This document shows positions 32,499 to 41,827 of a DNA stretch of 54,694 nt, piece after piece. The stretch is from JASLCR01 sp036405515. Lineage in GTDB: Bacteria; Patescibacteriota; Saccharimonadia; Saccharimonadales; Saccharimonadaceae. Made by a program: the position numbers and the translations under genes. The notes below the pieces were generated by a model. That model was not told the DNA's origin. It ran no database searches and saw only the letters and a list, made by a program, of their open reading frames with translations. The stretch spans positions 1 to 54,694 of the forward strand of contig DASWXM010000040.1 of assembly GCA_036405515.1 (NCBI GenBank). The letters run 5' to 3'. Positions within the stretch are counted from its first letter, which is position 1; each line of letters starts with the position of its first letter.

Positions 32499-34217
32499 AT
32501 GAAGAAGCATCACGCTAAAGAGATAAGCGATAAACGTTCGCAAGATAAGAAGAGGCATGGCTTTTCGATCGTAGAGATCGCAGTCGTCGTCGTAGTGATC
32601 GGAATACTCGCTGGAATTGTGGGTATAATATCCGTAGGTGTGCAACGGGATGCACGTGATCATAACCGCAAGGCAAGTGCAACAGCTATTGCTGAATCTC
32701 TGGAGAAGTATTACCAAGATAATGGTGAGTATCCTTCAGTAACATCAATCGCTGACAAGCCAATAAGTAACGTAAGGTCGACACTTGGTATCCCGAGTGG
32801 CGATATACTACTTTTTCCGCAGGCGACAGATAAAACAAACGCGGCAATTACCTCAGGGGTCGCAAGTACAACTAAGGTTAAGTATCAGGGAACCGCGTGC
32901 ACAAGCACTCCGTGTAGTGACTTTACGTTAAGCTATGTAGAAGAAGGCACTGGAAACACTGTGACTATCAAGAGTCGGGCAATCGTTGGAGGAGATCAGA
33001 TTGATAATTCCAGCTTGCCTCAGGCATCGAGGCCTACGGTATCGGGCAGCCTAGCTGATGATAATATAACTGTCACTGTGAAGGCTTACGGAGCGACCTG
33101 TTCAACAGGTGAGCCAAAGTATAAGATTCGCTATGCGACATCGACTGCCGCTCTAGCCTCCGCATCATGGTCGTCAGATTGGTTACGCAATCCTGCGGCA
33201 ACAACGTTTGTCGGGTCGGGTGCAATACCATCAGGCACAACATACTATTTTGAAGCAATTGCGCGCTGTTTCCTTGGTAGTGCGTCGGGTGCTGACTCGC
33301 AGGATAGTGTCGACGGTTCGATTCTTGTACCAGCACCTCCACTGCCGACACCAGGTGATCCTGCAATTGCTCAAAGTACAAGTGGTGCGACGACAACATG
33401 GTCATGGAGCTCATCAGGTTCTTGTAGTCCGTATACAAAATACTATCGTATTAGGGTTATAAACTCAGCGGTGCAAAATGTTGCTTGGACAGAAGGGGTG
33501 ACAGCTACAAGCTACGCGGCAACAACGAATACGGAAGGCGTCTGGTATGAGATGAGAGTGCAGGCATACTGTCAGAATGGGGCAAGTAGAGCATATTCAG
33601 CAGAGATGACCAACAGGTATACTCGCCCAATCTCTAGCACAGTTGAAGCAACATCTGGCCAAGTGATTGTTGTGAAAAATGGTAAAACGGATATGCAGTT
33701 GCAACTACAGGCTACTGGATCTAGCAGCTACTGTGCATCGGGGCTTACTCCATATCTTTGGTACCAGATCTCAAATACACTTTATGCCGGATCAGGACCC
33801 GGGGCAGGTGACGGCGGTAATAATGAAATATTCGGCGGCTACAATGGTCCATATTACTTCTATCCTCCGGGTGGCGCATTTGTACTGAATGTTGGTAGCG
33901 TTGGCGCAGGTGGCGCAGGCTATGTTAGAAAGTATGAAGTAGCGACAGCGATGGCATGTTACAGAGGAGACTCGTATGTATGGGGCCCATCAACACGTAT
34001 GGATAGATACGGAAATGCATGGGTAATTACGGCAAGAAACGTAGATGCGGGTAAGTCTGGCTCATGGCAGCGTGCCTGCCAAGGGCACAACCGTCTGGGT
34101 GCATGGAATCCATCTAGCCAAAGACCTGATATGCCAGACCAGCTTGGTCGCTGGAAGACTGCGTTAGCGGACGGAGATGGTTGGTGTACAAACTGGGGTC
34201 CGGGAGCACCAATATAA
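32499..34217 (+). CDS. very large type IV prepilin-like protein
   Basis: 572 residues from the ATG at 32499; a start at 32490 would lie in the -10 TAAAAT (32486-32491). A basic leader of 21 residues ends RHG, then FSIVEIAVVVVVIGILAG: the class III prepilin site with Glu at +5. Residues 40-110 resemble a pilin head (KYYQDNGEYPS). About 175-375 holds two fibronectin-type repeats, each with paired Cys; the C-terminal 190 residues are Gly/Tyr/Trp rich. It looks like an adhesin mounted on a pilin shaft. Ordinary pilins are 130-200 residues. Confidence 0.75.
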   Translation: MKKHHAKEISDKRSQDKKRHGFSIVEIAVVVVVIGILAGIVGIISVGVQRDARDHNRKASATAIAESLEKYYQDNGEYPSVTSIADKPISNVRSTLGIPSGDILLFPQATDKTNAAITSGVASTTKVKYQGTACTSTPCSDFTLSYVEEGTGNTVTIKSRAIVGGDQIDNSSLPQASRPTVSGSLADDNITVTVKAYGATCSTGEPKYKIRYATSTAALASASWSSDWLRNPAATTFVGSGAIPSGTTYYFEAIARCFLGSASGADSQDSVDGSILVPAPPLPTPGDPAIAQSTSGATTTWSWSSSGSCSPYTKYYRIRVINSAVQNVAWTEGVTATSYAATTNTEGVWYEMRVQAYCQNGASRAYSAEMTNRYTRPISSTVEATSGQVIVVKNGKTDMQLQLQATGSSSYCASGLTPYLWYQISNTLYAGSGPGAGDGGNNEIFGGYNGPYYFYPPGGAFVLNVGSVGAGGAGYVRKYEVATAMACYRGDSYVWGPSTRMDRYGNAWVITARNVDAGKSGSWQRACQGHNRLGAWNPSSQRPDMPDQLGRWKTALADGDGWCTNWGPGAPI

Positions 34218-34228
34218 TGGGAGAAAAT

Positions 34229-34594
34229 ATGAAGAAGCGAATTATTATTCTCATTGTGATAGGGCTTGTGCTTGCAGTAGCTGCTGCTGGGGCTACATGG
34301 TATGTGGTGTCCACACAGGTTGTTAAGAAAGATGGTCCGGCTACGCCTACAGAGCCACTATCTCCATACAAGCAAACAGTTAAATCGGGAACTGATGCCG
34401 AGAAGAGCGGCAAGACTAAGGATGCATTGGCCTCATACAAGAAGGCTCGTACGATGTGCAAGGATGATGATACGAATTGCAAGCTTGATATGGACATGAA
34501 GATTAAGTTGATGGAGCTTGCGTTGAAGCAAGAGGGCGTCAAGCCATCAACGGCGCCAAAACCGCTTGCAGGCATGACGGAATCAAAAAAGTAG
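34229..34594 (+). CDS. small membrane-anchored TPR-like protein
   Basis: 121 residues from the ATG at 34229 (GGGAGA upstream); a start at 34217 would overlap the prepilin stop. One membrane helix (about 5-26), a Pro/Thr linker, then a helix pair resembling a single TPR (AEKSGKTKDALASYKKARTMC) with two Cys. Encoded right after the prepilin and co-transcribed with it, so likely an accessory of it. No firm family. Confidence 0.6.
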   Translation: MKKRIIILIVIGLVLAVAAAGATWYVVSTQVVKKDGPATPTEPLSPYKQTVKSGTDAEKSGKTKDALASYKKARTMCKDDDTNCKLDMDMKIKLMELALKQEGVKPSTAPKPLAGMTESKK

Positions 34595-34608
34595 CCGTCG
34601 TTCACTCT

Positions 34609-34654
34609 AAAAGGTTGAGCCCCGCCCGTTAAGGGAGCGAGGCTCAACCTTTTA
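34609..34654. terminator. strong bidirectional terminator
   Basis: A 13-bp perfect stem (34609-34621 with 34641-34653), AAAA on one side and TTTT on the other, between the prepilin operon and the convergent orphan gene ending at 34678. Confidence 0.9.
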
Positions 34655-34677
34655 GGGCAGGGCAGGGGTCTGCTATG

Positions 34678-35100
34678 CTAGCGAGACCGCTGATCTACTG
34701 TGCGAATAGACGTGGCCTCAATGGTCAGATGATACAGCCGACCTCCACGTACGGTGTAGTCTGAGGTGATGAGGACCCGATGCGGTGTCAGTTCATCCTG
34801 GATACGCCGCTTCAGATGGTGCAACAGCTCGTTCATCGGCCGACCAAAAGGCCGATCACGAAACGCATCCAAGTGCTTGAGGTCAGTGACCATCGCGGAA
34901 GCGACATCTTGGATGTCAAGCGTCTCCTTGAGCTGTCGGGTAAGCTCTTTTGCGCATTCGCGCCGTGTCTTGCGACCGATCCAGCCAAGTGAGTAACGAA
35001 ATGCCACAAACGATCCTCTCTCTGGTGATAGACAGACAATGAGTAGCATAGCAAATCTCGGGACGTGCCACAACATGAAAGCTTTGTGAGGTTGTAACAT
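34678..35100 (-). CDS. orphan basic protein
   Basis: 140 residues from the ATG at 35100 (AGGTG five bases upstream). A short hydrophobic start (MLWHVPRFAMLLIVCL) is followed by a basic alpha/beta segment (GRKTRRECAKELTRQLKETLDI and HRVLITSDYTVRGGRLYHLTIEA). No family recognised. One 60-base line (34801) has 35 G+C by hand count, above its flanks. It diverges from rplU out of a shared palindromic promoter. Confidence 0.5.
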   Translation of the reverse strand: MLQPHKAFMLWHVPRFAMLLIVCLSPERGSFVAFRYSLGWIGRKTRRECAKELTRQLKETLDIQDVASAMVTDLKHLDAFRDRPFGRPMNELLHHLKRRIQDELTPHRVLITSDYTVRGGRLYHLTIEATSIRTVDQRSR

Positions 35101-35129
35101 GACACACCTGATCGAGAAGTTGTTTGAAA

Positions 35130-35161
35130 CGATTGTCAATCTATCCTCAATCTGTTACAAT
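35130..35161. promoter_or_regulatory. overlapping divergent promoters of rplU and the orphan gene
   Basis: Plus strand: TTGTCA (35133-35138), 17-base spacer, TACAAT (35156-35161), leader with AGGAAG to rplU. Minus strand: TTGTAA (about 35158-35153), 17-base spacer, GACAAT (35135-35130). Each -10 overlaps the other's -35, so the two transcripts should exclude each other. Confidence 0.6.
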
Positions 35162-35198
35162 AGTTCAGATTGAAAAGCTAAAGTAAGAAAAGGAAGCT

Positions 35199-35507
35199 AT
35201 GAAAGCAGTCGTTAAAGTTGGCGGTAAGCAATATATCGTCCGCGAAAAAGAGACCCTCCTGGTGGACCGCCTCCCGGATGGAACAAAAGAGCTCGATCTC
35301 GACGTACTCATGCTTGTTGATGGTGAGAAATCTACTATTGGCACGCCACTCGTCAAAGGTGCGAAGCTCAAAGCCACAGTGGTAGAGGAAGAAGTCAAGG
35401 GTGACAAGATCCGTGTGATCCGCTACAAAGCAAAGAAGCGTGTACACAAGGAAAACGGACACCGCCAAAAGTACACTCGTATCGAAATCGGCAAGATTGC
35501 GAAATAA
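35199..35507 (+). CDS. rplU: 50S ribosomal protein L21
   Basis: 102 residues, the standard length. KVGGKQYIVREKETLLVDRL at the start and the C-terminal GHRQKYTRIEI signature are typical. L21 binds 23S rRNA. rpmA, its usual partner, does not follow here: a terminator and parA come next. Confidence 0.95.
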   Translation: MKAVVKVGGKQYIVREKETLLVDRLPDGTKELDLDVLMLVDGEKSTIGTPLVKGAKLKATVVEEEVKGDKIRVIRYKAKKRVHKENGHRQKYTRIEIGKIAK

Positions 35508-35524
35508 GTTGCTCTAACAGAGAT

Positions 35525-35554
35525 AAAAAAGGCTGCAGATATGCAGCCTTTTTT
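35525..35554 (+). terminator. rplU terminator
   Basis: GGCTGCA (35531-35537) pairs with TGCAGCC (35542-35548), flanked by AAAAAA and TTTTTT. Confidence 0.9.
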
Positions 35555-35562
35555 GCTGCTCA

Positions 35563-35571
35563 TGCTATACT
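35563..35571 (+). promoter_or_regulatory. extended -10 of parA (leaderless start)
   Basis: TGCTATACT, ending 9 bases before the ATG at 35581 and 3 bases before an in-frame ATG at 35575; the spacing argues for 35581 as the real start. Confidence 0.65.
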
Positions 35572-35580
35572 TATATGCAG

Positions 35581-36366
35581 ATGAGCGAGGGAAATAAACA
35601 GCCTATTGTGATCGCGGTCACAAATCAGAAGGGTGGCGTCGGTAAGACGACAACCGCTGTCAATGTTGCCTATTATCTTGCGAAGGCTGGCAAGAAAACA
35701 CTACTGATTGACTTTGACCCCCAGGGAAACGCCACGAGCGGACTTGGGATTGATAAGCAAAAGCTTGAAGACGGCACGATGAGCGAAGTGATGCTTGGGT
35801 CACGGCAGCTTGGGCATGTGATTGTCACCACCAGGCACAAGAACCTCTCGATTGCACCAGCGACGCCGCTTCTAGCAAATACAGAGGTGGAGATAGCCAA
35901 AGAGCAGCGACGATTTACACGATTGCGTGATGCGATCCGGTCAACTGATGATTATGACGTCATTCTGATTGACTGCCCGCCAAGCCTGAGTCTTTTGACG
36001 GTAAACGGGCTAATCGCGGCACGATATATACTGCTACCTGTGCAGGCGGAGTTTTATGCGCTTGAAGGCCTTGGGCAACTACTGGAGACAATGAAACTCA
36101 TCCGAAAGAACATGAACCCAACGCTTGATCTCGTCGGAGTCTTGCCGACTATGGTTGACTCACGCACTACGCTGAGTCAACAAGTGCATGAAGAAATCAA
36201 GAAACATTTTCCTGGCAAGGTATTTAAAACAGTGATTCCGCGTAATATTCGTCTTGCCGAGGCACCAAGCCACGGGGTGCCGGTAGGAAGTTATGATCGA
36301 TTCTCAAAGGGTGCTCGGGCATACAAGGCGCTCACGAAAGAGGTGATGGAAAGGATAGGATTATAG
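35581..36366 (+). CDS. parA: chromosome partition ATPase ParA/Soj
   Basis: 261 residues. Deviant Walker A TNQKGGVGKTT (residues 14-24), ALLIDFDPQGN Walker A', LIDCPPS Walker B. It moves or segregates ParB-bound origins using ATP on the nucleoid. parB begins 2 bases after the stop. An ATG at 35575 would add two residues, but see the promoter entry. Confidence 0.94.
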   Translation: MSEGNKQPIVIAVTNQKGGVGKTTTAVNVAYYLAKAGKKTLLIDFDPQGNATSGLGIDKQKLEDGTMSEVMLGSRQLGHVIVTTRHKNLSIAPATPLLANTEVEIAKEQRRFTRLRDAIRSTDDYDVILIDCPPSLSLLTVNGLIAARYILLPVQAEFYALEGLGQLLETMKLIRKNMNPTLDLVGVLPTMVDSRTTLSQQVHEEIKKHFPGKVFKTVIPRNIRLAEAPSHGVPVGSYDRFSKGARAYKALTKEVMERIGL

Positions 36367-36368
36367 TC

Positions 36369-37238
36369 ATGGCGGCGAAAAAAGGACTTGGCCGAGGATT
36401 TGAGTCGTTGATTCCAACTGATCTGCTTGACGAGTCATTTGATCCAACGGCTGCAGATGATAAGACGGTCAGTGAGCTTAGGCATGTCAAACTGACAGAA
36501 ATCGACGGTGACAAAGAACAGCCAAGGAAGCATTTTGATGAGGTGGCGCTTGCGGAGCTCAGGGAATCAATCATGCAGCATGGCGTCTTGCAGCCTATTG
36601 TCGTAACACCTAAGCATGGAAGATATATTATCGTCGCTGGTGAGCGGCGTTTTCGTGCTAGTCAATCTGCAGGGCTGAAGACGATCCCAGCATTGGTGCG
36701 TACTCTTAGTGATCAGCACAAGCTCGAGCTCGCCTTGATTGAGAACATCCAACGGCGTGATCTTAATGCGCTTGAAACCGCGACAGCGTATGCAAAGTTA
36801 CGAGATCAATTTAATATGACGCTTGACCAAATCGGCAAGAGTGTCGGCGGTAAGTCGGTGAGCGCTGTCAGCAATACGTTGCGACTACTCAGACTTCCGA
36901 AGCTAGTCCAGAAAGCAGTTGTAGAAGGGGATATTACTGAGGGTCAGGCACGTCCGCTGGTTGATATGGATGAAAAACTAGCACTTGAACTGCTCCCGCA
37001 GATTATTCAGGAAGGAATGAGTGCTAGGAAGATTGAACTTCTTGCGCGCGGGGCTAAAGCCAAGAAAGCACCAGCGCTTAAAAAGAGCGACGAGCCATTT
37101 GGCAGAGAGCGAAAAGAGCTTGAGGACTATCTAAAGACAAACGTCCGTGTAACGACTACGAATCGTGGTGCGGGGCAGATTGTTATACGTTTCAAAGACG
37201 CCGAAGAGTTTGAGCGAATTCGTAAGACGCTATTGTAG
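36369..37238 (+). CDS. parB: chromosome partition protein ParB
   Basis: 289 residues. N-terminal KKGLGRGFESLIP (ParA-interacting), then QPRKHFDE, CTP-binding GERRFRAS (about 97-104), ENIQRRDLNALETA, a central HTH (LDQIGKSVGGKSVSAVSNTLRLLRLP) and a C-terminal dimer domain. It loads at parS and slides as a CTP clamp. I found no parS in the window, consistent with parS lying elsewhere near the origin. Confidence 0.94.
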   Translation: MAAKKGLGRGFESLIPTDLLDESFDPTAADDKTVSELRHVKLTEIDGDKEQPRKHFDEVALAELRESIMQHGVLQPIVVTPKHGRYIIVAGERRFRASQSAGLKTIPALVRTLSDQHKLELALIENIQRRDLNALETATAYAKLRDQFNMTLDQIGKSVGGKSVSAVSNTLRLLRLPKLVQKAVVEGDITEGQARPLVDMDEKLALELLPQIIQEGMSARKIELLARGAKAKKAPALKKSDEPFGRERKELEDYLKTNVRVTTTNRGAGQIVIRFKDAEEFERIRKTLL

Positions 37239-37244
37239 ACGCTG

Positions 37245-37847
37245 CTAGAATCCACGGATCTGGTTGAATGGGAATATGCGAAGACTAACTGGTCCTATGA
37301 CGTCAAAAAGTGGGATAAATCCAAGGCCATTGCGTGAATCGAGTGAATTGTTTCCGTCGCGGTGGTCGCCACTGACAAACAATGTTCCGCTTGGAACAGT
37401 CCAGTCACCTTGACCGGTTGTTGGTGTGCGTGGCTCACCGTGATTCTCGTCATCGGGGTTAAAGCCTTGCGGATGCTTGTCATTATAGACGGTGTAATGT
37501 CCATCTTTCAGAACTACGCGTTCATCTTCAAATGCAATTACTCTTTTGACGATATATTCTTCGCGCTGAGTGCTCTCATCGAAATTGGGGTTCTTGAATA
37601 CAATAATCTGACCGCGTTCGGGTATGTAAGATTTATTCTGAATTTGAGTCCAAGTTACGGGTAGGCGACTAACAATAAGCCGGTCTCCACCATGCATAGT
37701 ATCTTCCATGCTACGTCCCTCGACGTTGAAACTGCGAAAAATGAAGGTATTGATGAATAATGTACCAATAATAACACACGTAACAAAGAATACGACGCCG
37801 AGTGCGTCTTTAAAGCCCTGATGGCGATCGAGAAAACGTGTTTGCAC
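37245..37847 (-). CDS. lepB: signal peptidase I
   Basis: 200 residues from a GTG at 37847. One N-terminal membrane helix (about 16-38). Catalytic Ser46 in GRSMEDTM, Lys101 in YIVKRVIA, and the SGDHRDGNNSLDSR box D/E all match the family. It cleaves signal peptides from proteins such as that at 30084. A -10 TACAAT (37859-37854) ends 6 bases before the GTG, so it may be leaderless. Convergent with parB, 6 bases apart. Confidence 0.92.
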   Translation of the reverse strand: MQTRFLDRHQGFKDALGVVFFVTCVIIGTLFINTFIFRSFNVEGRSMEDTMHGGDRLIVSRLPVTWTQIQNKSYIPERGQIIVFKNPNFDESTQREEYIVKRVIAFEDERVVLKDGHYTVYNDKHPQGFNPDDENHGEPRTPTTGQGDWTVPSGTLFVSGDHRDGNNSLDSRNGLGFIPLFDVIGPVSLRIFPFNQIRGF

Positions 37848-37918
37848 TAAACTATTGTACTACGAAGTGGGTGTTATGCACGAACGGTTTACATAATCAG
37901 AGCAATGCTTTTAATCTA

Positions 37919-39289
37919 CTAGAAAACATCAGTCATCGACTTTTGCTTTGAGTGTATAGTAACACCCATCGCTAGAGCGATTATTACCCAGATGTGGACG
38001 ATATTTGCATTACCTGAAAAGAAATTCATCTGTACCAGTAGTCCGACAATAAGTGAGAGGAGAAGCCATTGTCTTTGTCTTGTAAGATGCCATAAAAGCA
38101 GGGCGGTAAAAGTTATAAACAAGAGTGTACCAATGATGCCGGTTTCGGCGAGTAGTTCAAGGTAATAGTTATTGACGATTACACCTGGCTGTGACGGGTT
38201 AAGGCTTGTGCCGAAGCCACCAACACCTACGCCAAAAAGCGTTGTCTGAGGATTAGTCCGCCATGTATTGAATGCCATACTACTCATCGAGAGCCGAGAA
38301 TTAGTAGAGCTCGGTATGTATCCTGATGATCGAATCGCTTCTTTTGGCGCTGACGGAGTATTGACAGGCGAAGCAGATGGGTGGCTAAGATCGATCACTC
38401 CGAGTGTTAGTTGACTAATCGTCTTACTGACAGCCTTTTGTCCGCTAATAGTATCGGGACGCATCTCAGCGAATATAAAAGTGGTACTTAGTGAGACTAT
38501 GATAGATACCACGATTGTGAATGTTGTCCAACCAGCTACTGAGAGTGAGGGGCGACGAGCAAGTATCGTGAGCAGTACACAGCCGATAATTGATGCAATA
38601 AGCGCTCCTCGCGAAAGTGTGAGCGATAGTAAGAGTACGCTACTGCCGAGTATGAGATAGTGTGTTCTTCGGGGTGTTTTTTCGAGAATATGCCAAAGTG
38701 ACCATAGTAGAGGAAGTATTAGTAGATTGCCAAGAAATTGAGGTTCGAGCATAAAGGCTGTCGGACGGGCAATACCGAAAACTTCGCCAGAGTACATAGT
38801 GGGTAGGCCAGTAAGTGTGGGGGAGATAGTGAGTGCATCGGCGATAAGTTGCCAGAGCGCAAAGACACCGCTAAGGATAAATGCCCAGGCACTAAGCCTC
38901 GCAAGCAGCTTTGTCCTTTTTAGTAGGTCAGGAAGGCGTAGTGCGATAATTGAACAGAGCAGTAATAGCGAAGTCATAAATCCAGCGGTAATAATCGCCC
39001 TGATGTGATTGGGACTCCATATAGTACTGAGCCACAGATAAGCGGTAAAGCCAAGAAGGATTTTCCATACAGGCGATTGGACTAATAGAGGCAATGATAC
39101 CTTTAGAAATGGCAAATGTAACGCTATTACTGCCGCCATAAGCAAATAGAGCAGGCTTAAGTCTACATGGACTCCACTTACCGAACCCAAGACTACGACG
39201 GGAAGGTAGCCAAAGATAACGCTTGGAAGAAAGGTGACCAAACTCAGGAGCGGAAGCCGATTGTTCAGGGTATTAGAGCGCTTTTTCAT
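37919..39289 (-). CDS. O-antigen ligase/polymerase (Wzy/WaaL)-family membrane protein
   Basis: 456 residues, 11-12 predicted membrane helices, with one large external loop (about 285-365) rich in Ser/Pro and ending NPQTTLFGVGVGGFGTSL, the position and style of the Wzy_C/O-antigen-ligase loop. Such enzymes join or polymerise lipid-linked glycans outside the membrane. With galU and LCP nearby, it likely contributes to a wall glycopolymer (inference). Confidence 0.75.
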   Translation of the reverse strand: MKKRSNTLNNRLPLLSLVTFLPSVIFGYLPVVVLGSVSGVHVDLSLLYLLMAAVIALHLPFLKVSLPLLVQSPVWKILLGFTAYLWLSTIWSPNHIRAIITAGFMTSLLLLCSIIALRLPDLLKRTKLLARLSAWAFILSGVFALWQLIADALTISPTLTGLPTMYSGEVFGIARPTAFMLEPQFLGNLLILPLLWSLWHILEKTPRRTHYLILGSSVLLLSLTLSRGALIASIIGCVLLTILARRPSLSVAGWTTFTIVVSIIVSLSTTFIFAEMRPDTISGQKAVSKTISQLTLGVIDLSHPSASPVNTPSAPKEAIRSSGYIPSSTNSRLSMSSMAFNTWRTNPQTTLFGVGVGGFGTSLNPSQPGVIVNNYYLELLAETGIIGTLLFITFTALLLWHLTRQRQWLLLSLIVGLLVQMNFFSGNANIVHIWVIIALAMGVTIHSKQKSMTDVF

Positions 39290-39383
39290 TATTATGTACT
39301 ATTGTGCCTAGAGTATTTGAAAAATACAACACGCTCATGTTTTCTTCGTGTCGACCCTCCTGTATAGTAGATAAAAGTAATTT

Positions 39384-41021
39384 ATGCGAAAGAAGCCTTC
39401 GAGTATTGATGGATTTGTACCTCGTCATTCGGGACGCTCGATTGGTGATATCCATAAAACATCGCTTGGGGTATTCGACCGTCAGACAACTATTGATCAT
39501 GCTGGAGAGAGCCATCGACCGCTTGCTATGCCGAGTGAGCCCTTGCCTAAAGTTGATCGTTCTGTTTCCCGCAAAGAAATTGATGCGTCCCTAAAAGATA
39601 TCGAAGGTGAAGACGATCGGCCGAGAAGGCGTCGTGGCCTATTCCGTCGTAAGACTCGTGAACCTCAGGGCCGGCGACGGAAAATTGTTAAGCGAATTAT
39701 GATTGTGATTATTCTGATCGTATTGGTTGGGGTGGGCTACTTAGGCTATAGTTTCCTGAAAAACAGCATGAGCATCTTTAAGGGTAATGTGTTTGATATC
39801 TTCCAGAATCAGCCACTTAAAGAGGATGCCAACGGTCGTACTAATATTCTGATATACGGTACCTCGGGCAGCTTTAAGGATCAGCGGCATGAAGGGGCAA
39901 GTTTGACTGATACGTTGATGGTGCTGTCAATCAATCAGAAGAAGAAAAATGCGTTTATGTTTAATATTCCGCGAGACTTCTACGTCAACTATGATACGAC
40001 AAATTGTAGTGTAGGTTATCAGGGGAAAATCAATGCGATGCATTTCTGTTATACGGGCGGAGCAACCGATGAAGCATCCGACATAAAGGGCGCAAGAGCC
40101 TTGCAAAAGAAATTCAAAGAGATTACAGGACTTACTTTCCAGTATTATGCCCATATTAACTGGGCGGTAGTGACAAGCGCGGTCAACGCAGTCGGTGGAA
40201 TAGATGTCGATGTTAAGGGTAATGGGTCATGTGCATTATGGGGTATGCCTGAAGGTAGTATCGTTGATAATAATATGAAGATTCGATACACGCCGGGCAG
40301 GCATCATATGAACGGTGAGCAGGCGCTGAAGTTCTCACGTGCTCGTGGTGCGGCAGGAGCATGTGGCCTTGACCAGGGCGACTTTGATCGTCAGATGAAT
40401 CAGCAGAAGGTCTTAAAAGCTCTGCAGGAGAAGGCGATCAGCGCTGGCACGCTGACAAACCTAGGTAAGGTGACAGGGCTGATGGATGCTATGGGGCAGA
40501 ATCTCAGAACTAATTTTGAAATGAGTGAAGTACGCACGTTAATGTCACTTGGTAAAGATATTCCGTCAAGTAAAGTAACTTCAATTAATCTTGTAGACCA
40601 GGCTAATCCGCTTATTACATCGGGTAACATCCCTGGCGCGGGCAGTACGCAGGTACCACGGGCTGGTACGTATGAGTACTCGGAAATAAAAGCCTTTCTC
40701 AATAAAAAGCTCAATGCAAATGAAGTGAGTAGAGAAGATGCTCATGTTGCATTGTTTAACGCGAGTGGCGTAGAAGGCTTTGCATCCAAGCAATCAGAGC
40801 GACTCGGCAAACAAGGGTTTAATATAACCGCAGTGGATAATGCACCGGCTGGTAAATATAGCCAGGTTGAAGTCTATGATCTAACGAACAAGAATCCGGC
40901 AACAAAAAAGAAGCTGGCATCGATTTATAACACGAAAGTAATTGCAGATCGACCGTCAATTACTGTGACAGGCGATACGGATTTCATCGTAATATTCGGC
41001 AAAGCAACTTCAACCGATTAA
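39384..41021 (+). CDS. LytR-CpsA-Psr (LCP) protein with LytR_C domain
   Basis: 545 residues. A long Arg-rich cytoplasmic lead (1-104), one membrane helix (105-124), LCP domain (about 150-370) with TDTLMVLSI, FNIPRDF and the Arg-rich KFSRAR region, then a LytR_C domain (about 450-540) with VALFNASGVEGFA. LCP enzymes transfer glycopolymers from lipid carriers to peptidoglycan. A TATAGT (39363-39368) lies 15 bases before the ATG. Longer cytoplasmic lead than usual. Confidence 0.9.
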   Translation: MRKKPSSIDGFVPRHSGRSIGDIHKTSLGVFDRQTTIDHAGESHRPLAMPSEPLPKVDRSVSRKEIDASLKDIEGEDDRPRRRRGLFRRKTREPQGRRRKIVKRIMIVIILIVLVGVGYLGYSFLKNSMSIFKGNVFDIFQNQPLKEDANGRTNILIYGTSGSFKDQRHEGASLTDTLMVLSINQKKKNAFMFNIPRDFYVNYDTTNCSVGYQGKINAMHFCYTGGATDEASDIKGARALQKKFKEITGLTFQYYAHINWAVVTSAVNAVGGIDVDVKGNGSCALWGMPEGSIVDNNMKIRYTPGRHHMNGEQALKFSRARGAAGACGLDQGDFDRQMNQQKVLKALQEKAISAGTLTNLGKVTGLMDAMGQNLRTNFEMSEVRTLMSLGKDIPSSKVTSINLVDQANPLITSGNIPGAGSTQVPRAGTYEYSEIKAFLNKKLNANEVSREDAHVALFNASGVEGFASKQSERLGKQGFNITAVDNAPAGKYSQVEVYDLTNKNPATKKKLASIYNTKVIADRPSITVTGDTDFIVIFGKATSTD

Positions 41022-41032
41022 CAGCAACAGGG

Positions 41033-41041
41033 TGATATAAT
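41033..41041 (+). promoter_or_regulatory. extended -10 (leaderless start of 41051)
   Basis: TGATATAAT ending 9 bases before the ATG at 41051, just after the LCP stop. Confidence 0.65.
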
Positions 41042-41050
41042 AGACCATAT

Positions 41051-41824
41051 ATGGAGTTTCTACGTCCGTCGCGTCATCGTACGCTTGTGAGTGAAATTAT
41101 TTACGTGCTCTTGAATGTACTCATGGCACTTGCTCTTTTTGGTATTGCGGTCTCAGGTCTTGGTATAGCACCGGCACTTGGACTGGTGCTCCTTAGTAAG
41201 TGGCGCATTTTTGCAGTCCGCGCGCAGCACTGGTATGCCAATTTAGTTTCGAACATGGTTGATGTTATTGTCAGTGTGAGTTTTGTTGTGATGCTCTATC
41301 TCGCTACCGGTGCGTTAATAGTGCAACTCGTCCTTACGGCGCTGTATATTGCATGGCTTCTTTTCCTTAAGCCGCAGTCAAAGCGAAAATGGGTCGTAGC
41401 ACAAGCGGGGGTTGGACTGTTTGTTGGAGTGACGGCGCTCATGCATGTATCGTATGATTGGTGGGCAACCCCGGTCGTGATTTTGATGTGGGTGATTGGC
41501 TACACAACAGGCCGACATGTACTTGTTGCCTATAAGGAGCCACACTTTGCTTTATTGAGCCTTATTTGGGGCCTTGTTGTTGCTGAGTTGGGATGGCTAT
41601 TTTATCACTGGAACTTTGCTTATGAGCTGTCGTTCGCTGCAGGATTACATTTATCGCAAGCGGCAATTATTGTCAGTATGTTTGGGCTGCTCGTTGAGCG
41701 CACATATGTTAGTATCCGTCGGCACGGCACAGCGCAGTTTAACGAGATTCTATTGCCTGGACTTTTGGCGGTGAGTAGCATAGTAGTGTTATTGACAGTA
41801 TTTAGTAGTACGGGAGGGGTATAG
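41051..41824 (+). CDS. polytopic membrane protein of unknown function
   Basis: 257 residues with about eight predicted membrane helices; basic loops (RPSRHR, KPQSKRKW, RRHG) place the N-terminus inside. No family recognised. It lies between LCP and htrA and, being 3 bases from the htrA start, is co-transcribed with htrA. Confidence 0.75.
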   Translation: MEFLRPSRHRTLVSEIIYVLLNVLMALALFGIAVSGLGIAPALGLVLLSKWRIFAVRAQHWYANLVSNMVDVIVSVSFVVMLYLATGALIVQLVLTALYIAWLLFLKPQSKRKWVVAQAGVGLFVGVTALMHVSYDWWATPVVILMWVIGYTTGRHVLVAYKEPHFALLSLIWGLVVAELGWLFYHWNFAYELSFAAGLHLSQAAIIVSMFGLLVERTYVSIRRHGTAQFNEILLPGLLAVSSIVVLLTVFSSTGGV

Positions 41825-41827
41825 TAA

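Noticed and set aside
35500..37250. A parS site near parAB
   Set aside because: I looked for sequences close to the TGTTTCACGTGAAACA consensus around parAB and elsewhere by eye and found none; the GTTTCA at 29221 is part of a hairpin and not a match.
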